Shown here: piece after piece, positions 39,366-48,314 of the stretch
How the letters are laid out: each line of letters opens with the position of its first letter
Position numbering within the stretch: position 1 is the first letter of the stretch
Source: Paenibacillus hexagrammi
GTDB lineage: Bacteria > Bacillota > Bacilli > Paenibacillales > NBRC-103111
NCBI RefSeq assembly: GCF_021513275.1
Contig: NZ_CP090978.1
Span: forward strand, 3,038,001 to 3,102,000
Reading direction: 5' to 3'
DNA: 64,000 nucleotides
Position numbers and translations under genes: made by a program
The notes under the pieces: model-generated
Database searches by the model: none
What the model saw: only the letters and a program-made list of their open reading frames with translations
Told to the model about the DNA's origin: nothing

Positions 39366-41171
39366 ATGAAAGTTTTTCGAAGTCTAGCTTGTACATTATT
39401 AGTATCTCTGCTCTTCTTCACGTCTGTTGGAAGATTACCCACAGCCTATGCGACAGCGACGAAGGCATCCGTCGAACTTACAGTCCTGTCTACTAACGAA
39501 TATCCGATTTCCTACGCCAATGTCGTTCTCACCTCGAATGTTCTTCCATTCCCGGTAAACGTTAAAACAGATTCCTCCGGTGAAGCTGTTTATCCGAATT
39601 TGCCTGAAGGCACTTATAGCATTTCCATTACTGCTACTGGCTTTGGCGAAAGTTCTCCGATCGTGACCGGAACTCTCTCAGCTGGACAGACATTTACTCA
39701 AACCGTCCATATGACGCCTAACAATGCTTTAATTGGGATTGATTCCCTCAACGCATACAACAATCTCATGGATCCTGCCAAATTTGACGGTACTGTCACT
39801 TGGTCCACCTACGGAGACATACCCGATCAATTGGACATGCAGCTTCAATTTTTGGACGCTGCGGACAACCCGATCGGCTCGATTATCGAGACCAAGTACA
39901 CGGAAGCAGATACAAACTACTACTCGTCTACTTTGACGCAGGTATCTGTACCCTCTGGTGCATCACGAATAGGTGTTACGATCCTTGATAGTGGTTCAGC
40001 CGTTATAGCTAGAAGATCCATTCCGTTGTGGATTGATTCTTCACATGCAGCACAGGCGGTCAGATTCCATGACTCCAATGCCAATGGGGGGCTAATTGAC
40101 GCTTCCATTACATGGACTGGAGCTACCGACGAAGACGCCCTGGCTGGATATAATGTATATTACTGGGTAACGGAACAGAACACTTGGAATTATTGGGACA
40201 GTGTGTCAAAACGCGCAGATAAGACCTACCAATATACATTCGGCGCGCTTCCACCAGGCACATCAGCCCTGTTAATCGGCAGTTTAAACGCGGGTGGAGA
40301 AGAGCTACCCTCCCATCCAACCGCTTATGTTATTGACAATCGACTAAGCGATTCCGTTTTGACAGCTCCAACTTCATCGGTTCTCCCAGCGCCTTCGAAT
40401 ATTCAGGATTATACGTATTCGCCGGAAATCAATAAACTTTCCGGTCAAATCGGCTTTACACTGCCATCGGATCAGAGTGCAATTCAGGGTTACACCCTAT
40501 ATTTCGCTGATGATAACGGAGATAAAATTCAAGCGATTGGTACTATCTATACGCCACGGGAGCTTCCCCAACTATTCTATGACTTGGATGCTATGCAGCC
40601 GGTACCTTCAGGAGCGACACAGTTTGCTTTAACTTCCTATGGGAAGGATGGCAGCGAAAGCTCCGCGGTTTATGCACCATTGAAACAACCGCAGATGCCG
40701 TCAAATATAAAATTTATAGATCTGGATGAGCGGCCCAATCAGCTGCATGGCTTCTTGACTTGGAGCACAGCTCAGGATGAGTCCAACCTATCCAGCTACT
40801 CCATCTACTTCCTGGATGACAGCAAACAAACGGTAAGTTTGATAGGAGAGGTTTCTAAAGGCAATACACCTATCATTACCCTTCCTTGGGACTTGGCCAT
40901 CCCTAACACCGCAACTCGTATTGGGATTGGCATCAATGACGCAGCAAATAATCTCTCATCAACATTCTCAAGTTTTCCGATCACAGATCATGTCAGCCAC
41001 GAAGAAATAACTGCTGCCGTGAAAGCCGCTTACTTTCCCGGTTCTGAGCGTATAGATGTAGGAAACATCGTGACTTTCTTGCAGCAATCCCCAGATCTAT
41101 CTGACCAAAGGGATTTGCAATTATTCTTATCCCTAATCCAGCCGATTGCTGTACATTCTGTAACGCAATGA
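39366..41171 (+). CDS. Exported multidomain protein with CarboxypepD_reg-like and Fn3-like repeats
   Basis: The protein is 601 residues. After the signal peptide (to AYA) comes a carboxypeptidase regulatory-like domain, about residues 34-112 (VKTDSSGEAVYPNLPEGTYSISITATGF). Four related beta-sandwich repeats follow (starting near 117, 225, 340 and 445), each with a strand like F.G.(V/I)TW(S/T) and a (V/I)P.GA(T/S).(I/F).(V/L)T turn. The tail (RIDVGNIVTFLQQ, then SDQRDLQLFLSLIQ) resembles the helix pair of a dockerin without its calcium loops. No catalytic motif is seen. A terminator follows. It is probably surface-exposed. Confidence 0.65.
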   Translation: MKVFRSLACTLLVSLLFFTSVGRLPTAYATATKASVELTVLSTNEYPISYANVVLTSNVLPFPVNVKTDSSGEAVYPNLPEGTYSISITATGFGESSPIVTGTLSAGQTFTQTVHMTPNNALIGIDSLNAYNNLMDPAKFDGTVTWSTYGDIPDQLDMQLQFLDAADNPIGSIIETKYTEADTNYYSSTLTQVSVPSGASRIGVTILDSGSAVIARRSIPLWIDSSHAAQAVRFHDSNANGGLIDASITWTGATDEDALAGYNVYYWVTEQNTWNYWDSVSKRADKTYQYTFGALPPGTSALLIGSLNAGGEELPSHPTAYVIDNRLSDSVLTAPTSSVLPAPSNIQDYTYSPEINKLSGQIGFTLPSDQSAIQGYTLYFADDNGDKIQAIGTIYTPRELPQLFYDLDAMQPVPSGATQFALTSYGKDGSESSAVYAPLKQPQMPSNIKFIDLDERPNQLHGFLTWSTAQDESNLSSYSIYFLDDSKQTVSLIGEVSKGNTPIITLPWDLAIPNTATRIGIGINDAANNLSSTFSSFPITDHVSHEEITAAVKAAYFPGSERIDVGNIVTFLQQSPDLSDQRDLQLFLSLIQPIAVHSVTQ

Positions 41172-41185
41172 ATGCAATGAGTGCA

Positions 41186-41222
41186 ACCAAGCTCACTCGC
41201 TTAGAGATGAGCTTGGTTTTTT
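41186..41222 (+). terminator. Rho-independent terminator
   Basis: ACCAAGCTCA (41186-41195) pairs with TGAGCTTGGT (41208-41217), followed by TTTTT. It lies just after the exported Fn3-like gene. Confidence 0.9.
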
Positions 41223-41276
41223 AATGATTGAGAAGACAGGTTTAGCTGCCGCCCAGCGCTGTATGACCCTTCACCT

Positions 41277-42542
41277 TCATCCCGAGCCGACCAATCGGTA
41301 ATCCCCTTGGTGCTCTCCCGATAAGCTTTTCACATCATGTCCGGAGGGATTTTGGAAGACCCGCAGTCCGAACTCCGGCGCAACCGCAAAGATATGGTCA
41401 AAAATATCAGACTGCACCGTCTCGTAGGTTTCCCAATCGGTCACATTGGTAAAAGCATAGACCTCCAAAGGAACACCGTTATCGCCCGGATCCAATTGTC
41501 TAACCATACAGGTCATATTCGTATGGATTTTGGGATGATTCCTGAGGTACTGTTCGATATAGATGCGAAAGACACCGAGGTTCGTCAGCGCTCTGCCATT
41601 TACTTTGTTCGAGGTATTGATTCGATTGGACGTATTGTGAGCTTCTATTTCCTGTTCTTTATTTTGAATGTAGGTTGTCAGGTAATGGATGCTTTTGAAT
41701 TTCATGATCATTTCATCGGTGCAGAAGCAGATGCTGCTCATATCCATGACAATTGAACGCTTAATCCGCCGACCGCCGGACCGTTGCATGCCTCTCCAAT
41801 TCTTGAAGGAATCGGAGATCAAGGTGTAGCTTGGAATCGTGGTAATCGTTTTATCCCAATTTTGAATCATGACTGTATGTAAAGAGATGTCGATGACGTC
41901 TCCATCTGCCCCATGTTTTGGCATTTCGATCCAATCTCCAACACGCACCATGTCATTGGAAGCCAGCTGGACTCCCGCCGCAAGTCCCAATAAGGAATCC
42001 TTAAAGACCAACATCATGACGGCCGAGATGGCGCCGATGCCGCTCAGAAGGATAATTGGACTCTCACCGATAAGATTAGCAATAACAAGAATGCCTCCGA
42101 CGACAAAAAGCAAAATTTTCACTACCTGAATATAGCCTCTGATGGGCTTAACCTTTGAGATTTCATAGGACTTATAAATTTCATTAACTGCATCTAATAG
42201 TGAATCGATCACGGAGATCCCTACGACGAGCATATAGGTCACTGCGCCTTTTTGCAGTAGATGCTGATAATCGGGAAATGCAGAAGAAAAGTAATAAATA
42301 ATAACAGAAGGTACTACATGAGACAGTTTATGAAAAACCTTCTTCTCCAAGATGACTTTGTCCCACTTAAACTTATTCTTGGTAATAAAATGAGAGATGA
42401 CATTCAGAACCACTTTTTTGGTAACGTAATTGGCTAGTATACAGATGACGCACATCACGAGAACCATGATCAGATAGGAAAGAATGACCGATAAAACAGT
42501 ACCCATTCCCCAATCCAGCAGCAGGTTATTCACGAATTCCAT
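41277..42542 (-). CDS. Mechanosensitive ion channel family protein (MscS/YbdG-like)
   Basis: The protein is about 421 residues with four or five N-terminal membrane segments. The MscS core is at about residues 150-280: ILLSGIGAISAVMMLVFKDSLLGLAAGVQL is the pore-lining helix, then DWIEM and VMIQNWDKTITTIPSY. The long hydrophobic N-terminus and C-terminal domain match the E. coli YbdG subgroup, which opens under osmotic downshock. ATG 42542 follows GGAGG. Downstream is a short gap to the convergent terminator. Confidence 0.9.
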   Translation of the reverse strand: MEFVNNLLLDWGMGTVLSVILSYLIMVLVMCVICILANYVTKKVVLNVISHFITKNKFKWDKVILEKKVFHKLSHVVPSVIIYYFSSAFPDYQHLLQKGAVTYMLVVGISVIDSLLDAVNEIYKSYEISKVKPIRGYIQVVKILLFVVGGILVIANLIGESPIILLSGIGAISAVMMLVFKDSLLGLAAGVQLASNDMVRVGDWIEMPKHGADGDVIDISLHTVMIQNWDKTITTIPSYTLISDSFKNWRGMQRSGGRRIKRSIVMDMSSICFCTDEMIMKFKSIHYLTTYIQNKEQEIEAHNTSNRINTSNKVNGRALTNLGVFRIYIEQYLRNHPKIHTNMTCMVRQLDPGDNGVPLEVYAFTNVTDWETYETVQSDIFDHIFAVAPEFGLRVFQNPSGHDVKSLSGEHQGDYRLVGSG

Positions 42543-42759
42543 AGCTTCCTCCAACGCTCCAAATTGGTTTACCTCTTACACAAATGATGCTATCAACCCA
42601 ACCTATACATACAACTCTTCCTTAGCTTATCATCTGGACCTGCCGGTTGTTGCCATTCAAGCATCACCTCCGATTCCATCATGAAACCTGAAGTTTCATA
42701 ACCCTGTTCTACCATCTATATTCCAAGCTATGTGTGTTTTATCCATCTAAAAGAAAATC

Positions 42760-42791
42760 AAAAAAGGATGCTGAGTAATCAAGCATCCTTT
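42760..42791 (-). terminator. Rho-independent terminator overlapping a stop codon
   Basis: On the minus strand AAAGGATGCT and AGCATCCTTT form a 10-bp stem followed by TTTTTTG. The stop codon of the DUF4386 gene (42779-42781) lies in the hairpin loop, so the upstream arm codes for the last residues. Confidence 0.85.
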
Positions 42792-43483
42792 ACAACCTGG
42801 AGTTTGGAAACATGGAACCCCTTCGCAATAAGCCAGACTGCTAATGTCATTTCGTTAGCCGCTACCGGCAGGGAAAGAACCGCTCCCCATACCGAAAGCT
42901 GAGGAAATACCCCAAATATCTCGAGTATAGCTGCCAACAATACTAAAGTCGCGCCTGTAAGTCCTAAGATGGATATGAACCTAGGAACCAGCTTGGTTTT
43001 ATAAAAAATATAACTGTACAGCAGTGTATTGATGCCTAACATGAAATTGGGGCCAAGAAGAAAAGTCCAATCATGAATCGCATGTAAAACTGTACCCGAA
43101 GCTTGAAATGCGGAGATGTCCGGTGCGCCTGCTGCTGCCGTTGAATAGTCCCTGCTTAGATTTAATAGTGCAAGTACGCTGATGATCCCAATACTTATGA
43201 AAACAGCCTCTAAGAACCGGAAGCAAACATGTCCCAAAGCCATGCTCTCATTATATTTCCGCAAATAAGGAAACATCGTAATCGAGGTACCCACAGCTGA
43301 TACAACAAGTAATAATTCCATAAGTGCCCCTAACTTGATCTGGCCCGCATATTGATAGCCACGCACCAAATAATCAGGACCGTTCAGGATGGGGTCGTAT
43401 AAGAGTAAACCGATCACGGAAGTTACAGCTGCAAGGATAAATAGGACTCCGACAACCCGTGCGCTCATTTTATCTGCTTTCAT
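42779..43483 (-). CDS. DUF4386-domain membrane protein
   Basis: This 234-residue integral membrane protein has six predicted segments. The DUF4386 style opening (ARVVGVLFILAAVTSVIGLLLYDPIL) and the AIHDWTFLLGPNFMLGINTLLYSYI motif are visible. The function of the family is unknown. GAGGAGG precedes the ATG. It follows a small regulator gene and a membrane-protein gene on the same strand, with a 25-bp gap, so the three may form one operon. Confidence 0.8.
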   Translation of the reverse strand: MKADKMSARVVGVLFILAAVTSVIGLLLYDPILNGPDYLVRGYQYAGQIKLGALMELLLVVSAVGTSITMFPYLRKYNESMALGHVCFRFLEAVFISIGIISVLALLNLSRDYSTAAAGAPDISAFQASGTVLHAIHDWTFLLGPNFMLGINTLLYSYIFYKTKLVPRFISILGLTGATLVLLAAILEIFGVFPQLSVWGAVLSLPVAANEMTLAVWLIAKGFHVSKLQVVKDA

Positions 43484-43508
43484 AAAGCCGCCTCCTCATT
43501 CCATGTAC

Positions 43509-43730
43509 CTATTCTTGTTCATCCACAAAAGTAAAAACTTCCTCCAAAGGGAGCTTGAAGATACGTGCAATGCGAAAAGCCAGCTCCAACGAAGGCGAAT
43601 AGTTCCCTTTTTCTATAGCGACGATCGTTTGTCTTGTCACACCTACCAGGTCTGCAAGCTGTTGCTGCGTCATCTCCTGATGATGAAACCGTAGAGTTCG
43701 TATGTTATTTTGGATGTGACTTTTGGCCAT
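43509..43730 (-). CDS. Small Cro/CI-type transcriptional regulator
   Basis: The protein is 73 residues and consists almost only of a helix-turn-helix (MTQQQLADLVGVTRQTIVAIEKGNYSPSLELAFRIA), typical of the YozG/YvaO-like compact regulators. ATG 43730 has AAAGGAG 6 nt upstream and starts 1 bp after the stop of the membrane-protein gene, so the pair is translationally coupled. Such pairs commonly act together, with the regulator controlling its own operon. Confidence 0.88.
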   Translation of the reverse strand: MAKSHIQNNIRTLRFHHQEMTQQQLADLVGVTRQTIVAIEKGNYSPSLELAFRIARIFKLPLEEVFTFVDEQE

Positions 43731-43731
43731 C

Positions 43732-44177
43732 TCATACTCCTTTCCGGTATAGATAGAGCTTCCATGCGATTCCAGCTGCTTCAGAGATAAAGCCAGTAAG
43801 AAACAAGATGATAAACATTGATGAAGGCGCCATTTGTACATACAAGGTGCCCATTGCTACAAAAAATCCAACAATGAACGTAAAAAGGTCATGCGCATGG
43901 CCTTTAAATCAATGATCTTATCGAGCTCATCGGAAAAGGACGGCGCGGTTTCTTGAGTTGCAATCCGATTGATGATCATAAAGAGGATTTCTATGATCAT
44001 TCTTACTATCATGGTTACCGGAACAAGAATTAGAAATGCAGCACCCCAGAATCGGTATAACTCCTCCCCTACCGGATTCAATGCTTGAAACCGGACAAAA
44101 AGGATCCAGCTATAGCCTGCAAACACGACAAAGGAGCTGATTAGCTGCATCACATTCTTCTTCTCTTGATAAGACAC
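43732..44177 (-). CDS. Small four-helix membrane protein paired with Xre regulator (frameshifted)
   Basis: The N-terminal frame has two membrane helices and DKIIDLKAMRM, then stops early at 43857. Adding one A to the A5 run 43881-43885 opens the frame through TFIVGFFVAMGTLYVQMAP and a fourth helix to a stop at 43732. This gives 148 residues. The layout resembles DUF2178-like membrane proteins coded next to compact Cro/CI regulators. GTG 44177 with GGAGG 8 nt upstream is the likely start. Function is unknown. Confidence 0.7.
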
Positions 44178-44373
44178 GAACATCACCTCCATAATATTTG
44201 TTTAGTTTTTCCATAATGTAAAGTATTCTATACACAATATATATGTAAGTAAACATGATGTCAAATATTTTTTACATGTTAATTTTATAAATTCAGCTTG
44301 AAATCCTGTACCTATTTTCCGATAATACACCTATCATAGAACAGTTCAGTTTGTTAGTTGGAGAGTGTACTTG

Positions 44374-46523
44374 ATGAAATTCGCAGCTTGGTTCATGATG
44401 CTTTTTATACTTCTACTGTTCGGATGCAGCGCACCATATTCAGTCGAAGCAACCGTACTAGAGAAAAATTCAGAGACAGATACACTGAACCTGCAGAAAT
44501 GGCAGCCACAGGAAGGTGCCGTTGTTTCCTTGGACGGGCCATGGAGGTTCTACTGGAATCAGCTCCTGCAGCCGCAAGATTTTCTAGATATACCACCTAA
44601 CCCCCCTGCAATCGTCACGATTCCAGCCCAGTGGAAAGATTACATCATAGACGGACATGCCTTACTGAATGAGGGATACGGAACCTATCGGATGACCTTC
44701 CTTTTATCTGATGATGCGGCCGAAAGACCTTTGGGACTCTACTTTAATAATGTTGCGTCTGCTTACCGGTTCTGGGTGAACGGTGAGCTGATGCATGGAA
44801 ACGGCACGGTTGGTATGAATGCTTACGCTATGGTTCCAAGGAGCTACCCCAGGGTATTTTTCTTCCAGCCAAGGGCAGGCGTTAATGAAATTGTGATTCA
44901 GGCTTCTAATTTTTCTCAGCGAACAGGTGGAATTTGGGAAAGTATCGAGATCGGAGATGCGGAGAAGATCGCTTCCCTGCACAGAAACCGTGTTATGGTC
45001 TGGACGTTTATCACAGGCTGTCTGCTGCTTATGACGATTTTTTCTTTCTTTCTCTACTTATTTCGCAAACAGGAGCGAGCCGCATTATGGTTTGGTCTGA
45101 TCTGCTTGGCCATTTGCATAAGAACTTCTCTTTTGGGTGAATCATTCGTATACGTACTCTTTCCGGGTCTTACCTGGGAATGGGGGTGAAGCTGGAGTAC
45201 CTCTCTGAAATCGTGACAATTATTAGCCTGGCGGCTTTTGTGAATAAGCAATATCCGCAGGACGGAATTGTACGCATATTCCCTTGGTTTGCAGCGTCAT
45301 TGGGGGCATTTGCAGCATTTGTATTAGCAACTCCTGCTAAAATCTATACGCAGTACATGGTTCCGTACGTCATAGGCCTGCTGCTTCCTGTGTTTCTTTA
45401 TGTCCTATATATCTACCTGCGAGCTGCGATTCGGCGCAGGGTCGGGTCGCCAGCCAATATGATCGGGTTTTTCGGTTTTTTTGCCACTGTCATTCATGAA
45501 ATCCTTTATTATACCGGGTTTGTCTCTTTTGGCGGACTTGTTTCTTACGGTCTTCTGTTTTTTCTGCTAACCCAGCTCCTTAACTTATCCCTCATGTTTA
45601 CTCGTGCGGTCACCCAGTCGGAGCTGCTATCTGTTGAATTAACAAAGGTTATTGAATCCCAGGAGGAGACTATTAGGCAGCGGACTTCCTCACTTCAAAT
45701 GCTCAATGTGCAGCTGGAACAAGGGAACCAGGAGCTGCTCCGCATCGAGCATGTTCGCAGCAATCTGCTTGCAGAAGTTTACCATGATTTATCAACACCG
45801 ATTACGGCAATTAAGGGCTTCTCCAAGGCCATCATGACGCATGTCATTTCCAAGGAGGAAGCGCCTATGTACGCAAACCGGATCTATGAACGCAGTCTGA
45901 TGCTGGAGAAGTTGATTGACAACGTTATTGAATTGAGCCAGTTGAAGACCGGTGAAGTCCGATTTCAGCTAGAGCAAGTACCGATTGTGCCCTATCTGCG
46001 CCAATTAAGCCAGCGTTATGCAGCGGAGACAAGCACTCACAACATGACACTGATATGGGAAGAACCAGATTGTGCATGGCCTGCCGAGAAACAGCTGTTC
46101 GCTGCTATTGATCGTTTCAAATTCGAGCGCGTAGTTGCCAATTTAATTTCTAATGCCGTGAAATACTCAGAAGGCGAAGGCGAGGGCTTTATACGGATAT
46201 GGAGCGAGATGCGCCTCTCCAATCGATCTGATGAAGGACACTTGATCATTCATGTGACAGACACAGGGACCGGTATTCCCGAGTCCGAGCTTCCGCATAT
46301 TTTCAAAAGACAGTACCGAATTCCAGGTGTGCAGGCATCCAAGAAGGGAAGCGGCCTCGGACTAGCCATTTGTCAAGAAATCATGACACATCATCAAGGT
46401 GAAATTAGCGTAAGCAGCGAATTAGGCCAAGGAAGCGATTTCTATATGACGCTCCCCGTGACAATTAGGGATGCAGCCGCCGTGATTGATCGTGATGCCA
46501 AAGGAGAGGAACATGGAAACTAA
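44374..46523 (+). CDS. Sensor histidine kinase with 7TM-DISM-like input (frameshifted)
   Basis: The N-terminal frame gives a lipobox-like or signal segment (LLLFGCSA), then an extracellular galactose-binding-like fold (SLDGPWRFYWNQ, YGTYRMTFLL, FWVNGELMHGNG). The next frame supplies more membrane helices, a coiled linker, the box EVYHDLSTPITAIKGFS, N box NLISNAVKYSE and G boxes DTGTGIP and GSGLGLAI. Adding one G to the G5 run 45182-45186 joins them into a 716-residue protein. The input matches 7TMR-DISM kinases, which sense ligands outside the cell. It overlaps the response regulator gene by 11 bp. Confidence 0.88.
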
Positions 46524-47220
46524 GATTCTGCTCATTGAAGACGACTCTGATATCTGCGAACTTATCGCCATCTATTTACGGATGGAAGGCTTTTGCTTGG
46601 ACATAGCTATAAGTGCCGAGCAGGGGCTGAGTCTGTTCCGACAGTCCGCTTATGATTTGCTAATTTCCGACATCATGCTTCCAGGTATGGACGGTATTCA
46701 ACTGGTTGAGTTGATCCGCAGCCAATCGGACATCCCTATCATTTTCTTAACCAGTAAAAAAACACCGGAAGACGTCATAGCCGGCCTTCACATTGGCGCA
46801 GACGATTATGTGACGAAACCATTCGAGCCGGAAGTGCTTGTTGCACGAATAAAGTCCGGCCTTCGTCGTTTTCGTTCATTGCGCGGGGCAACAATCGACT
46901 GCGGTACAGGTACAGACACTTGGACGGACGGCAGGCTTACCATCCACAAGAATCGTTTGGAGGTATTTGTGGATAACCTACCGGTCACCTTGGCAGCCAA
47001 AGAACTGCAGCTCTTGCTGCATCTGCTTGAGCATCCCAAGCAAGTATTCAAGGTGAGCCAGCTCTATGAACGAATCTGGGGACTCAACGGCATGAGCGAC
47101 GAGCGGACAGTCATGGTCCATATTCACAATCTTCGTAAAAAGATCGAGAAAGATCCCGCTGCCCCCGCCTATATCTTGACAATTCGCGGGTTTGGCTACA
47201 AATTCGGCATCGAAAAATGA
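46513..47220 (+). CDS. OmpR-family response regulator
   Basis: The protein is 235 residues. The receiver has IEDDSD, Asp in LISDIMLPGMDG, Thr/Ser in FLTSKK and Lys in VTKPFEP. The winged helix ends in MSDERTVMVHIHNLRKKIEKD. ATG 46513 follows GGAG and overlaps the kinase stop. OmpR/PhoB regulators bind as head-to-tail dimers on direct repeats of 10-11 bp. Exactly such a repeat lies in the promoter of the peptide gene facing this gene at 47455, so that gene is the best target candidate. Confidence 0.93.
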   Translation: METKILLIEDDSDICELIAIYLRMEGFCLDIAISAEQGLSLFRQSAYDLLISDIMLPGMDGIQLVELIRSQSDIPIIFLTSKKTPEDVIAGLHIGADDYVTKPFEPEVLVARIKSGLRRFRSLRGATIDCGTGTDTWTDGRLTIHKNRLEVFVDNLPVTLAAKELQLLLHLLEHPKQVFKVSQLYERIWGLNGMSDERTVMVHIHNLRKKIEKDPAAPAYILTIRGFGYKFGIEK

Positions 47221-47249
47221 TGGCAGCCTGGTAGCCGAACGACAAAAGG

Positions 47250-47280
47250 AAAAGCCCCGAGCGTTAAGCTTGAGGCTTTT
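47250..47280. terminator. Shared bidirectional terminator
   Basis: AAAAGCC...CGAGC (47250-47262) pairs with GCTTG.GGCTTTT (47268-47280) with one mismatch and a G-U pair. T-rich flanks occur on both strands. It lies between the convergent response regulator and peptide genes. Confidence 0.75.
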
Positions 47281-47296
47281 CTTTGTTACTTCAGCA

Positions 47297-47455
47297 TTAT
47301 GGATTGATCGGCTTCTTGCCGATAGGGGGTTTTCTACCTATCATCCAGTCCCCGCCCTTAACTTCTTCCAATTGCTCCTTGGACACTTCCTCTGGCAGGT
47401 CAGTCAGTTCGATGGATTGCAGTTCGTTTTGTTGGTTTTCGTTTTTTTCCGTCAT
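47297..47455 (-). CDS. Double-glycine leader peptide, putative secreted peptide precursor
   Basis: This 52-residue ORF has a strong GGGAGG site 8 nt before its ATG and a stop at 47297. The N-terminal 35 residues form an acidic helical leader ending VSKEQLEEVKGG. This fits the double-glycine leader pattern: hydrophobic at -12, Ser at -11, Leu at -7, Val at -4, GG at -2/-1, with Gln instead of Glu at -8. Cleavage would release DWMIGRKPPIGKKPINP, a basic, Pro-rich 17-mer without Cys, Ser or Thr, so it is not lanthipeptide-like. C39-peptidase ABC transporters export such peptides; none is in this window. It could be a pheromone, a bacteriocin or another RiPP. Homopolymers (T7 47442-47448, G5 47325-47329) make the frame worth verifying. 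Confidence 0.7.
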   Translation of the reverse strand: MTEKNENQQNELQSIELTDLPEEVSKEQLEEVKGGDWMIGRKPPIGKKPINP

Positions 47456-47485
47456 GATTAGTGCCTCCCTTTAAGTTCTACGACT

Positions 47486-47519
47486 AGTATAAATCATGAA
47501 GTTTAAGTTTTGTTTAAGT
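47486..47519 (-). promoter_or_regulatory. Peptide-gene promoter with 11-bp-spaced direct repeats
   Basis: On the minus strand a -10 box TATACT lies at 47486-47491. No TTGACA-like -35 is visible. Instead ACTTAAAC occurs twice, at 47501-47508 and 47512-47519, exactly 11 bp apart, with the near copy 9 bp upstream of the -10 box. This is the classical layout for OmpR/PhoB-type activation. The neighbour at 46513 is such a regulator. Confidence 0.6.
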
Positions 47520-47545
47520 CACGGAAAAAGCTTCACATGTAAAAC

Positions 47546-48155
47546 TTAACTTAGCCGTTCTTCCTTCAAGCAGCATTTCGTCAAATATGCCGATAAGCTA
47601 GACATATTCATCTGCATATGCCGGTTGTTCCCTTCCAGCTTGCTCAGCATAATTCCACCTTCCAAGAGTGATAGGCAAAAAGTCGCCAAAGCCTCCGCGT
47701 CCAAGCTTTCTTTAAATTCACCTGTCCGGATCCCTTCTTGAATCATGCTTTTCATCGCACTCAGGGTATTCTCCAGTCCTTGAGCCGCTCGCTCACGCAG
47801 CAGCGGATGGGTATCATCACTCTCCACCGCTGTATTCTGCAGAGGGCAGCCGCCAACGAACGGCGGTTCATCTACAACATTTTCATAGACGCGAAAATAA
47901 GCAAGCAGCCGCTCCGATGCTGTCTCCGCTTTGGCAATGGCTTCAGAGAACCGACTGCCGACAATGCTTGCGGCGTAATGGTAAGCTTCTAAAGCAATTT
48001 CATCTTTACTGCTGAAATGTCGGTAAATACCGCCTTTTTGAATGCCGGTTGCGGCAATAATGTCACTAAGCGACGATCCCGCGTACCCTTGGCGGTTAAA
48101 GAGTTCGGCAGATTTGATAATGATGTGCTCCCGCGTTTTATCGCCTTTTTTTCAT
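47546..48155 (-). CDS. TetR/AcrR-family transcriptional repressor (frameshifted start)
   Basis: The frame is open from the stop at 47546 back to about 48140 and encodes the TetR helix-turn-helix FNRQGYAGSSLSDIIAATG, then IQKGGIYRHFSSKDEIALEAY, and a helical ligand-binding domain (GGCPLQNTA). The only good start is ATG 48155, 4 nt after GGAGG. It is put out of frame by a T7 run at 48146-48152; removing one base gives MKKGDKTREH and 202 residues. It is divergent from the MFS gene, with a TetR-like operator between, so it probably represses that operon. Confidence 0.88.
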
Positions 48156-48217
48156 GAGCCCTCCAAGTGAGATTATATTTCCAACTATTATAACAAAAAC
48201 AAGTTGCAGTTGTTCTC

Positions 48218-48265
48218 TTGTCATTTTATGGATTTGTGCTACAATAAATGAGACCGATCGGTATC
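48218..48265 (+). promoter_or_regulatory. MFS operon promoter with TetR-type operator
   Basis: A -35 TTGTCA (48218-48223) and -10 TACAAT (48240-48245) are 16 bp apart. Just downstream lies GAGACCGATCGGTATC (48250-48265), a palindrome centred on ACCGATCGGT, a form typical of TetR/AcrR operators such as the NemR site. Binding there would block the start of transcription. The adjacent divergent TetR gene is the obvious regulator. Confidence 0.75.
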
Positions 48266-48314
48266 TTTATTTTATGAAATTGCAGTTTATTTGAAAAGTG
48301 GGGCGGGATTCGGG

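Noticed and set aside
47192..47461. An 89-codon plus-strand frame across the peptide gene
   Set aside because: It starts inside the response regulator gene, reads through the shared terminator and lacks a ribosome binding site. The minus-strand peptide gene has all expected signals.
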